From assembly GCA_910583885.1 (NCBI GenBank), contig CAJUAC010000054.1, positions 1 through 19,779 on the forward strand: DNA of 19,779 nt. Direction: 5' to 3'. The position numbers and the translations under genes are program-made. The notes under the pieces were generated by a model, which was not told the origin of the DNA, did no database searches, and saw nothing but the letters and a program-made list of their open reading frames with translations. The DNA is from an uncultured Oscillospiraceae bacterium (GTDB lineage: Bacteria; Bacillota; Clostridia; Oscillospirales; Oscillospiraceae). Numbering within the stretch: position 1 is the first letter of the stretch; every line of letters starts with the position of its first letter. Shown in pieces: positions 1 to 6,853 of this stretch.

Positions 1-725
<725 letters not shown>

Positions 726-728
726 GCG

Positions 729-1121
729 ATGGCCAGCGATTACTACAAGCCTTGCAGGGAGCTGGATACCTGCAACGAGCTGATTGAAAAATATTGGAAG
801 ACCCAGCAGTACGAAAAATGCTTCTCCGGCCACCTCTCCCTGGCAGAGCACGGGTATCCGCTGGCCGAGTGCCAGGTGGGATACTTCTATATGGAGGGCT
901 GCGGCGTGGAGAAGGACCTGGAAAAGGCCCTCTACTGGACCGAGCGTGCGGCCCGCCACGGCGACTGGGACGGGCAGTGCAACCTGGCCTGGTTCTATGA
1001 GACCGGCACCGGCGTCCAGCCCGACCTGGAAAAGGCGAAGCACTGGTATCAGCAGGCGGCCCTGCAAGGGCATGATATTGCCCACAAAAAATGCGTGGAG
1101 CTGGGCATCCCCCTGTACTAA
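729..1121 (+). CDS. small Sel1-repeat (TPR-like) protein
   Basis: A 130-residue protein built mostly of Sel1-like repeats, which are helical-pair scaffolds for protein contacts. Two full repeats of about 36 residues are visible: one from about residue 51 (AECQVGYFYMEGCGVEKDLEKA) and one from about residue 87 (GQCNLAWFYETGTGVQPDLEKA). Each carries the G-x-G-V-x-x-D-x-x-K-A signature, and there is a degenerate repeat before them. No signal peptide or membrane segment is present, so it should be cytoplasmic. It starts 3 bases after asnS, with a GGCGGAG ribosome site inside the asnS 3' end, and ends 23 bases before the lysA-type gene, so it sits inside an operon-like run. Its partner and function are unknown. 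The family call is firm and any role would be a guess. Confidence 0.87.
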   Translation: MASDYYKPCRELDTCNELIEKYWKTQQYEKCFSGHLSLAEHGYPLAECQVGYFYMEGCGVEKDLEKALYWTERAARHGDWDGQCNLAWFYETGTGVQPDLEKAKHWYQQAALQGHDIAHKKCVELGIPLY

Positions 1122-1144
1122 GGAAAAGAAGCGAGGACATCCAC

Positions 1145-2401
1145 ATGAAAACACCCTTTGTGACCAAGCGGCAGCTCGACGCAATCACCGCCCAATACCC
1201 CACCCCCTTCCACCTCTACGACGAGCGGGGCCTCCGGGCCAACGCCCGCGCCCTGTACAAGGCCTTTGCCTGGAACCCGGGCTTCAAGGAGTATTTCGCC
1301 GTGAAGGCAACCCCCACCCCCGCCCTGCTGAAGCTGCTGAAGGAGGAGGGCTGCGGGGCCGACTGCTCCAGCCTGACGGAGCTGATGCTGGCGGAGAAGT
1401 GCGGTTTCCGGGGGGAGGAGATCATGTTTTCCTCCAACAACACCCTGGCGGAGGAGTACCAGTTCGCCAGCCGCCTGGGGGCGGTGATCAACCTGGACGA
1501 CCTCACCCACGTGGAATTTTTGGAGCAGTCCATCGGCCAGATCCCGGAGACCGTATTCTGCCGCTACAACCCCGGCGGCGTGTTCACCCTGGGGGAGAGC
1601 GAGGAGGGGTTCCAGGTGATGGACACCCCCAGCGACGCCAAGTACGGCATGACCCGTCCCCAGATCGCCCAAGCCTTCCGGATGCTGAAGGCCAAGGGGG
1701 CCAAACGGTTCGGTATCCACGCCTTTCTGGCCTCCAACACCATCTCCAACGAGTACTATCCCGAGCTGGCCGCGATCCTCTTCCGCCTGGCGGTGGAGCT
1801 GAAGGAGGAGACCGGCTGCCAGATCCAGTATATCAACCTCTCCGGCGGCATCGGCATCCCCTACCTCCCGGAGCAGGAGGCCAACGACATCGCCGTCATC
1901 GGTGAGGGCGTGCGCCGGAAGTTTGAGGAGATCCTGGTTCCGGCCGGTATGGGGGACGTGCAGCTGCTCAGTGAGCTGGGCCGGTTTATGACCGGGCCCT
2001 ACGGCTGCCTCGTGACCCGTGTGCTCCACTTCAAGCACATCTACAAGGAGTATGTAGGGGTGGACGCCTGCGCGGCGGACCTGATGCGCCCGGCGGTCTA
2101 TGGGGCGTACCACCACATCACGGTGGCGGGCAAGGAGGACTCCCCCTGCATCCAACAGTACGATGTCACCGGCTCCCTGTGCGAGAACTGCGACAAGTTC
2201 GCCGTGGACAGGATGCTTCCGGAGATCGAGCGGGGCGACCTGCTGGTCATCCACGACACCGGGGCCCACGGCCACGCCATGGGGTATAACTATAACGGCA
2301 AGCTCCGCTCCGCCGAGCTGCTGCTGCGGGAGGACGGGAGCGTCCAGCTCATCCGCCGGGCGGAGACGCCGGAGGATTACTTCGCAACGGCGGTCTGGTA
2401 A
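1145..2401 (+). CDS. lysA: diaminopimelate decarboxylase family (PLP fold-type III)
   Basis: Predicted to decarboxylate meso-diaminopimelate to L-lysine, the last step of lysine synthesis. The product has 418 residues. Family landmarks run in order: the PLP lysine in FAVKATP (Lys54), the glycine-rich NLSGGIGIPY (231-240) that holds the PLP phosphate, ELGRFMTGPYG (277-287), RPAVYGAYHH (315-324), GSLCENCDKFAVDR (343-356) with the conserved Cys346 that completes the active site across the dimer, and GYNYNGKLR (380-388). The usual HIGSQ motif is replaced by GIHAF, so this is a divergent LysA branch and a related amino-acid decarboxylase is possible. The ATG at 1145 is preferred to upstream in-frame codons because GCGAGG lies 8 bases before it and the protein then starts where the family does. 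It follows the Sel1 gene by 23 bases. Confidence 0.85.
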   Translation: MKTPFVTKRQLDAITAQYPTPFHLYDERGLRANARALYKAFAWNPGFKEYFAVKATPTPALLKLLKEEGCGADCSSLTELMLAEKCGFRGEEIMFSSNNTLAEEYQFASRLGAVINLDDLTHVEFLEQSIGQIPETVFCRYNPGGVFTLGESEEGFQVMDTPSDAKYGMTRPQIAQAFRMLKAKGAKRFGIHAFLASNTISNEYYPELAAILFRLAVELKEETGCQIQYINLSGGIGIPYLPEQEANDIAVIGEGVRRKFEEILVPAGMGDVQLLSELGRFMTGPYGCLVTRVLHFKHIYKEYVGVDACAADLMRPAVYGAYHHITVAGKEDSPCIQQYDVTGSLCENCDKFAVDRMLPEIERGDLLVIHDTGAHGHAMGYNYNGKLRSAELLLREDGSVQLIRRAETPEDYFATAVW

Positions 2402-2448
2402 TCCGGGAATCATCCTTTTTTGAAAGAAAAAGAAGCAAAAAACGGGTA

Positions 2449-2478
2449 AGGCCCGGCACGCAAACGCGTGCCGGGCCT
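2449..2478. terminator. strong hairpin between convergent genes, probable bidirectional terminator
   Basis: A perfect 13-bp inverted repeat, AGGCCCGGCACGC / GCGTGCCGGGCCT, with a 4-base AAAC loop. Read on the minus strand (after cytidine deaminase) it is followed within a few bases by a long T-rich stretch that includes TTTTTT and TTTTT. On the plus strand only GTTTCTG follows, so termination of the lysA transcript is plausible but weaker. Confidence 0.82.
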
Positions 2479-2494
2479 GTTTCTGCTGTCCGGA

Positions 2495-2890
2495 TCAGTC
2501 TAAATAGCTGCCGTCGAAGCCGTAGGGGAGGAGTTCCTTGAGCGTCAGCTCCAGGGTCTCGCCCTTGTTGTTGACTAAGATGACCTCCAGCTCCGGGGCG
2601 AACTCCTGGAGCACCTGGCGGCACACGCCGCAGGGGGCGGTAAACCGCTCGGTATCGGCGGCAATGGCGATGCGGGTAAATTTCAGATGCCCCTCGCTGA
2701 CGGCCTTGAACACAGCGGTGCGCTCGGCGCAGTTGGTGGGGGTGTACCCGGCGTTCTCAATGTTGCAGCCGGTATAGACAGTGCCGTCATCGCACTCCAG
2801 GGCCGCGCCCACAGGGAAGTGGGAGTAGGGGACATAGGCCATTTTCAGCATACCGACAGCCTTCTGGCAGAGCTCCTGTTTAGTTGTCAT
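2495..2890 (-). CDS. cdd: cytidine deaminase
   Basis: Zinc enzyme of pyrimidine salvage that deaminates cytidine and deoxycytidine to the uridine forms in the cytoplasm. At 131 residues it has the normal length of the small tetrameric bacterial form. Both zinc motifs are visible: NCAERTA (Cys54 and the proton-shuttling Glu56) and PCGVCRQ (Cys87, Cys90). The N-terminal YSHFPVGAAL and the substrate-binding GCNIENAGY are also present. The ribosome site GAAAGGA lies about 8 bases before the ATG. The zinc-ribbon membrane gene ends 18 bases upstream, so the two are probably one transcript. It faces the lysA-type gene across a hairpin terminator. Confidence 0.96.
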   Translation of the reverse strand: MTTKQELCQKAVGMLKMAYVPYSHFPVGAALECDDGTVYTGCNIENAGYTPTNCAERTAVFKAVSEGHLKFTRIAIAADTERFTAPCGVCRQVLQEFAPELEVILVNNKGETLELTLKELLPYGFDGSYLD

Positions 2891-2908
2891 GTCTCTTATC
2901 CTTTCTAT

Positions 2909-3211
2909 TTATCGTTTGTCGCAGAATTCGATCTCCACTGTCCAGCCGCAGTTGGGACAGTGGTGGTAGGGGGTCATGGTAAACGACTCCCAGTTCCGGC
3001 CCAGCAGCTCTTTCCCACATTGGGGACAGCGGTAGAGCCGGTTGATCCAAAGCGCGCCTGCAAACCCCGCCATTGCACCGGCGATCATCACCACCGGAAC
3101 AAGCTCCGGCGCCACCGCGGCGATGGGGATACTGCCTATTAGCAGGGCGATACCGCCATAATAGAGCAGCGCCGCAAAAAAGCGTGACCGCTTGGATATC
3201 CGCAGCTTCAC
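2909..3211 (-). CDS. small membrane protein with C-terminal zinc ribbon, unknown function
   Basis: About 100 residues. Two hydrophobic segments (about 12-34 and 38-58) form a hairpin in the membrane, followed by a short domain with two CxxC knuckles, CPQC (62-65) and CPNC (85-88), spaced as in a rubredoxin-like zinc ribbon. The best start is the GTG at 3211, because a G-rich site (AGGGGGG) lies 6 bases upstream. An in-frame TTG at 3229 would add six residues but has no ribosome site. The gene is 18 bases upstream of cytidine deaminase and probably shares its transcript, but nothing in the protein points to nucleotide metabolism. I do not recognise a named family beyond zinc-ribbon membrane protein. 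Confidence 0.75.
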   Translation of the reverse strand: MKLRISKRSRFFAALLYYGGIALLIGSIPIAAVAPELVPVVMIAGAMAGFAGALWINRLYRCPQCGKELLGRNWESFTMTPYHHCPNCGWTVEIEFCDKR

Positions 3212-3240
3212 TGCAATCCCCCCTGTCAAGTTTTCTTTTG

Positions 3241-3276
3241 ATCCGTTTCTTTATTTATATTATAAAGAAAACGGAT
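3241..3276. repeat. AT-rich inverted repeat containing a TATAAT hexamer
   Basis: Arms of 14 and 15 bases (ATCCGTTTCTTTAT and ATAAAGAAAACGGAT) pair with one bulge around a 7-base loop. The repeat starts 6 bases past the stop codon of the deacetylase gene, so it may end that transcript, but no T-run follows on the minus strand. The minus-strand loop and arm also contain TATAAT (3259-3264), which could be the -10 element of the zinc-ribbon/cdd pair, although no good -35 is visible. Terminator, promoter or operator remain possible. Confidence 0.5.
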
Positions 3277-3282
3277 GGCTGC

Positions 3283-4587
3283 CTAGCTGTTCCAATCCTC
3301 GCCAACCCCCAGATCCGGCCGGACGGCGGTATCCATAATCTCCTTGGCGTCGTAGAACTGTAAGTAGCGGTTGCGGGACCAGCGCAGGGTCTTGCCATCC
3401 GGGTGCAGCCGGTCGCAGATGACGGCGCATATGTCCTTCTTGATAAAGCTGAAGCTCTCGATGCCCACGGAGCAGAAGACACGGAAGCCCTGGCTTTGCA
3501 GGTACCGGAAGGCTTCTCCGGTCTGCTTCCAATCGCCGCCGTCGGGCCGCTCACCGTGGGGATAGAAGAGGATCGGGGTCTCCCCCACCAGGCTGCCCAC
3601 CTCGTCAAACCACTTCTGCGTGTCGGTCTGGATTTTGGCCATGTTGCCGCTGCCCAGCCGGATATGTCCCCAGGTGTGGCTGCCGAAGGTCCAGCCGGTG
3701 CGCCGCAGCTCCTCAATGATAGGCTTGACCGCCTCCCGCTCCGCCTGGCGGTTGGCTTCCAGCTCCTCCGTCCACTCCACATTGCTGTCGGTCTGGGTGC
3801 GGTAGCCTAGAATGCCCTCGTAGCCGGTGAGGCTCAGGCACGCCTTGGCCCCGAAGGGGGAGAAGTCAGGGTGCTCCTCCACAAACTTGTCCAGGATGGG
3901 GATGGCGTCCAGGTCGCGGCTGACCACCTCCTGGCCGTTGGGATCCAGGCCCCAGGACCAGATCTTGCCGTCTTCGCCGAGGATAAGCTTATAGGCAAAA
4001 CCGTTTTCCAGCATATAGGGGTAGTAATTGGTGTCGTCATAGGAGAAGATCAGCGGCTTTTTCCCCTCGGGCAGGTAGAGGGTGTTGCGTACCATCTGGG
4101 GCTGGCCGTCCTCGCCGGTGGTTTCACTCCACACGTCGGCAATATCCACCAGGACATAGCCCTTCTCATAGACATTGTCCAGGATCTTGTTGAACTCGTC
4201 CACTGTCACCATAAAGTCGTCCAGACCGTTGGCCTGGGCATCGCCGTCGAAGGCCAGCTCCGGATAGGCGATGACAGGGTGGAAAAACAGGTGCTCCACA
4301 ATGCCGTCATAGGCCGCGTAGGGGACGCCGTCCCTGGCGCCGCCCTCTGGCATGACGGTGGGGTCAAGGATCTCATAGGCCGCCGGCTCCGGCGTGGGTT
4401 CGGGCTCCGGCTCAGGTTCCGGTTCGGGTGCAGGCTCAGGCTCCTGTTCCGGATCCGTTCCGCCGGGGGCCGGGGCAGGTCCCTCTGCCTGGGCGGGCGG
4501 ATTGGCCTGTGTGTCCCCTCCGCCGCTGGTACAGGCCGGCGCCAGCAGCAGTGTCAGCGCCAGCAGCAGCGCAATGGTCTTTTTCAT
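3283..4587 (-). CDS. polysaccharide deacetylase-like lipoprotein
   Basis: Predicted surface-anchored carbohydrate esterase of the NodB/polysaccharide deacetylase type, substrate unknown. The product has 434 residues. A lipoprotein-type signal (MKK plus a leucine-rich core) ends at LLLAPAC, Cys19, which is a somewhat weak lipobox. Residues 49-68 are a Glu-Pro repeat that probably acts as a stiff spacer. The NodB-type motifs are the acid pair in FSYDD (Asp184, Asp185), the metal histidines in SHTWGH (304-308) and FYPHG (341-345). The first two motifs are about 120 residues apart, longer than in a minimal NodB domain. The ATG at 4587 follows GGGAGGT by 9 bases. The in-frame GTG at 4605 would lie before that ribosome site and is rejected. 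A sigma-A promoter lies upstream at 4638-4666. Confidence 0.83.
   Translation of the reverse strand: MKKTIALLLALTLLLAPACTSGGGDTQANPPAQAEGPAPAPGGTDPEQEPEPAPEPEPEPEPEPTPEPAAYEILDPTVMPEGGARDGVPYAAYDGIVEHLFFHPVIAYPELAFDGDAQANGLDDFMVTVDEFNKILDNVYEKGYVLVDIADVWSETTGEDGQPQMVRNTLYLPEGKKPLIFSYDDTNYYPYMLENGFAYKLILGEDGKIWSWGLDPNGQEVVSRDLDAIPILDKFVEEHPDFSPFGAKACLSLTGYEGILGYRTQTDSNVEWTEELEANRQAEREAVKPIIEELRRTGWTFGSHTWGHIRLGSGNMAKIQTDTQKWFDEVGSLVGETPILFYPHGERPDGGDWKQTGEAFRYLQSQGFRVFCSVGIESFSFIKKDICAVICDRLHPDGKTLRWSRNRYLQFYDAKEIMDTAVRPDLGVGEDWNS
4384..4443 (-). repeat. in-frame Glu-Pro dipeptide repeat in the deacetylase lipoprotein
   Basis: Residues 49-68 of the encoded protein are almost pure alternating Glu-Pro, interrupted by single Ala and Thr replacements. 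At DNA level it is an imperfect six-base repeat (variants of GGCTCC and GGTTCG on the plus strand). It lies just after the lipidated cysteine region and probably forms an extended linker holding the enzyme domain away from the membrane. Confidence 0.85.
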
Positions 4588-4606
4588 GATGTCATTACCT
4601 CCCACA

Positions 4607-4621
4607 GGCGGCTGGGCCGCC
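4607..4621 (-). other. short GC hairpin just upstream of the deacetylase ribosome site
   Basis: GGCGGC-TGG-GCCGCC (plus-strand reading) forms a perfect 6-bp stem with a 3-base loop. It lies in the 5' leader of the lipoprotein mRNA, 2 bases upstream of the GGGAGGT ribosome site (4598-4604). It could affect translation initiation or transcript stability. A regulatory role is inference. Confidence 0.4.
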
Positions 4622-4637
4622 GGATATCTGCTTGTCT

Positions 4638-4666
4638 AGTATAGCACGGGGCAGGCAGCAAGCCAA
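4638..4666 (-). promoter_or_regulatory. sigma-A promoter of the deacetylase lipoprotein gene
   Basis: Minus-strand TTGGCT (4661-4666), a 17-base spacer and TATACT (4638-4643). These match the consensus at 4 of 6 and 5 of 6 positions. The predicted transcript start near 4631 gives a leader of about 45 bases. Confidence 0.7.
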
Positions 4667-4688
4667 GCATCCATTTGGTAAAATAAAT

Positions 4689-4709
4689 GACAATTGGGTT
4701 ACAACTGTC
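4689..4709. promoter_or_regulatory. candidate operator between the divergent deacetylase and LacI-type genes
   Basis: Imperfect inverted repeat GACAATTG - 5 bases - CAACTGTC, with one mismatch across 8-base arms. It lies 11 bases upstream of the sigma-28-like promoter of the LacI-type gene and about 20 bases upstream of the divergent -35 element, so a bound regulator could affect both. It lacks the central CG usual for LacI-family operators, so the assignment is weak. Confidence 0.35.
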
Positions 4710-4719
4710 CATGCCGCTG

Positions 4720-4747
4720 TAAAAAGTACAAAAGGGGCTGCCGATAT
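4720..4747 (+). promoter_or_regulatory. sigma-28 (SigD)-like promoter upstream of the LacI-type regulator
   Basis: TAAA at 4720-4723, 16 bases, then GCCGATAT at 4740-4747. The 8-mer is identical to the SigD -10 consensus of Bacillus subtilis. The same arrangement with the same spacing precedes the chemoreceptor gene at 11563-11590. The predicted transcript start near 4754 gives a leader of about 80 bases to the ATG at 4834. A poorer sigma-A candidate, TTGCAC-17-TAAATT (4764-4792), overlaps the leader. Confidence 0.55.
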
Positions 4748-4833
4748 TTGGACAGTGTGTGGATTGCACAGGGGATAAAGTTATGCTAAATTATGTCCAG
4801 CAGAAGAGAATACGAATTCATAACGGTGATAAT

Positions 4834-5802
4834 ATGATTACGATGACGGAAATCGCACGGCTGACCAACGTCTCCCAGCCTACCGTCTCCCGTGTGCTCA
4901 ACGGCAACCCGAATGTGGCCGCGGAGATCCGCGAGCGGGTGTTGGCCTGCGCCAAGGAACACAACTACCAGTTCAACGCCCTGGCCAAGGGCCTGCAGGG
5001 CAGCAGGACCATGCTCCTGGGGGTGCTGCTGACAGATATCTCAAACAGCTTCTTTGCCGACCTGGCCAAGGAGATTGAACGCGAGGCCCGGCGCAGCGGG
5101 CACAGCATGATCCTTTTCAACAGCGACTACGATGCGGAACGTGAGCAGGCCTATCTGGATGTGGTGCGGCGCTACCGGGTGGACGGCGTCCTGGCCGTGC
5201 CGCTCCTCCAGGAGGGGACCGCCTGGCCGGCTTGCGCACACAGGCTGGACATCCCTGTGGTGGTGGTGACGCGGCGGGTAGAAGGGGTCGACTCAGTCTA
5301 TCTGGATCATACGGCCGCCTCCAGCCAGGTGGCCCACCACCTGGCTGGGCGGGGATTCCACCGTTTCCTGTTTATTGGGCGGAAATATGACACGAAATAC
5401 CTGGGCTTTTACCAGGGACTGGCGGAGCTGGGGCTGGCAGACCAGATGGGGAGCGTAGAGTACGTGGACGACAGGCAGCTGCGGGCGGAGCTGGAGGCTT
5501 ACTTCCGCCAGCACAGCCCGCGGGCTGGGATCTTTGCCAACAACGATGTCTGCGCACTGCGGGTACTCCGGCTGCTGCGGGAGCTGGGGGTTTCCGTCCC
5601 GCAGGAGGCCGGGGTGGTGGGCTTTGACGCCACCTATATGGGCCCCTATCTGAACCCCAGCCTCACCAGCGTATCCCAGCCCGTTGGCCGGATGGCGTCG
5701 GAGGCGGTAGGCCGCCTGCTCTACCGTATGGACCACCCTGGCCAGCTGCCGGCGCTGGATCTGGCCCTCCCGGCGGATCTGGTGGTCCGGGAAAGCAGCT
5801 GA
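4834..5802 (+). CDS. LacI-family transcriptional regulator, probable sucrose-cluster regulator
   Basis: DNA-binding regulator of 322 residues. The N-terminal helix-turn-helix is MTEIARLTNVSQPTVSRVLNG (from about residue 4), followed by the hinge region NALAKGLQGSRT and a periplasmic-binding-protein-like effector domain (LGVLLTDISNSFFADLAKEI onward, ending with GVVGFDATYMGPYLNPSLTSV). The start at 4834 matches the family N-terminus and has GGTGAT, complementary to the 16S tail, 3 bases before it. An in-frame ATG at 4783 has a stronger-looking AGGGGA site and would add 17 residues, so the start is not certain. Fructokinase and amylosucrase-like genes follow on the same strand, so sucrose or fructose metabolism is the likely target. 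It has a sigma-28-like promoter upstream. Confidence 0.9.
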   Translation: MITMTEIARLTNVSQPTVSRVLNGNPNVAAEIRERVLACAKEHNYQFNALAKGLQGSRTMLLGVLLTDISNSFFADLAKEIEREARRSGHSMILFNSDYDAEREQAYLDVVRRYRVDGVLAVPLLQEGTAWPACAHRLDIPVVVVTRRVEGVDSVYLDHTAASSQVAHHLAGRGFHRFLFIGRKYDTKYLGFYQGLAELGLADQMGSVEYVDDRQLRAELEAYFRQHSPRAGIFANNDVCALRVLRLLRELGVSVPQEAGVVGFDATYMGPYLNPSLTSVSQPVGRMASEAVGRLLYRMDHPGQLPALDLALPADLVVRESS

Positions 5803-5816
5803 CGGGCAGGGATGCT

Positions 5817-5836
5817 TGTATTAGGGTGTCAATACA
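5817..5836. promoter_or_regulatory. candidate operator between regulator and fructokinase
   Basis: Perfect inverted repeat TGTATT - 8 bases - AATACA, in the 108-base gap between the LacI-type gene and fructokinase. A CATAAT hexamer (5878-5883) downstream could be a -10 element, but no good -35 pairs with it. Binding by the adjacent regulator is inference. Confidence 0.35.
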
Positions 5837-5910
5837 CATTCACAGCGAGGGCTGGCATTTGCGCCGCAGGGCGTACACATAATAAAACATGGAGAGGAAG
5901 GCAGTGCAAG

Positions 5911-6849
5911 ATGATGGATATCACGGCCATTGGCGAGATTTTGATTGATCTGACCCAGACAGGCAGGAGCGAGAGCGGGGTCCCCCTGTTTGCCGCCAAC
6001 CCGGGTGGTGCGCCGGCCAATGTAGCGGTAGCCGCCGCCCGGCTGGGCAGCAAAACCGCGTTTATCGGCAAGGTGGGCAGGGACAGCTTTGGCACGTACC
6101 TGCGCCAGGTGCTGGCGGAGAACCAGGTGGACGAATCCGGGATGCAGGAGGGCAGCACCCCCACTACGATGGCAATTGTCTCTGTGGATGGGAGCGGGGA
6201 GCGGAGCTTCCGCTTTATCCGCGGGGCGGACTGCGAGATGGTCCCCGAGGATGTGGATGAGGCGCTGGCCCAAAACAGTAAGATCCTCCACTTTGGCTCT
6301 GTGAGCCTGACCCAGGGCGTGGCCCGCAGCGCCACCATTTTCACCGCCCGCGCCGCCCACAGGGCCGGTGTCCTGGTGAGCTACGACCCCAACTACCGCC
6401 CCGCCCTGTGGCGGACCAACCGGGATGCCCTGGAGTGGATGACCCTGCCGCTGCCTCTGGTCGATATCATCAAGCTCTCCGAGGAGGAGCTGCCCCTGCT
6501 CACCGGTTCGGAGGACCTGGAGGAGGGCAGCCGCATCCTGGCCGAGGGCGGCATCTCCCTGGTAATGGTGACGCTGGGCGCGGCGGGCGCCTTCTGCCGC
6601 TGGAAGGGGGAGTCCTTCACTGTCCCCGGCGCCCCGGCCAAGGTGGCGGACACCAATGGCGCGGGGGATACCTTCCTGGGGGCGGTGCTCAGCCGCCTGT
6701 GCCGCCGGGGGGAGAAGCCCCTGGAGGGGCTGGAGCGGCCGGAGCTGGAGGAGATCCTCGCCTTTGCCAACCGCGCCGCGTCTGCCACCTGCTCCCGCAG
6801 CGGCGCAATCCCCGCCATGCCCACCCTGGCAGAGCTGGAGGGGGTGTAA
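5911..6849 (+). CDS. scrK: fructokinase, PfkB/ribokinase family
   Basis: Phosphorylates fructose (to fructose-6-phosphate in the ScrK group) with ATP in the cytoplasm. The product has 312 residues, normal for the family. The N-terminal AIGEILIDLT, PfkB signature 1 (GGAPANVAVAAARLG, 32-46), SYDPNYRPALW (157-167), KLSEEEL (188-194) and signature 2 with the anion hole and catalytic base (DTNGAGDTFLG, 247-257, Asp253) fit ScrK-type fructokinases well. Other sugar kinases of the family are possible. The start at 5911 is chosen because GAGAGGAAGG lies about 9 bases before it and upstream in-frame codons encode sequence unlike any kinase. The amylosucrase-like gene starts 4 bases after the stop, so the fructose it releases would be the natural substrate. 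Confidence 0.9.
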   Translation: MMDITAIGEILIDLTQTGRSESGVPLFAANPGGAPANVAVAAARLGSKTAFIGKVGRDSFGTYLRQVLAENQVDESGMQEGSTPTTMAIVSVDGSGERSFRFIRGADCEMVPEDVDEALAQNSKILHFGSVSLTQGVARSATIFTARAAHRAGVLVSYDPNYRPALWRTNRDALEWMTLPLPLVDIIKLSEEELPLLTGSEDLEEGSRILAEGGISLVMVTLGAAGAFCRWKGESFTVPGAPAKVADTNGAGDTFLGAVLSRLCRRGEKPLEGLERPELEEILAFANRAASATCSRSGAIPAMPTLAELEGV

Positions 6850-6853
6850 GCGG

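Noticed and set aside
1118..2413. Minus-strand open frame of about 430 codons opposite the lysA-type gene
   Set aside because: The plus-strand protein carries clear family motifs. The antisense product does not resemble a protein family.
4384..4443. Glu-Pro coding repeat considered as a CRISPR or non-coding tandem array
   Set aside because: It is in frame, has a period of six bases, encodes a regular peptide linker and has no spacer-like unique segments.
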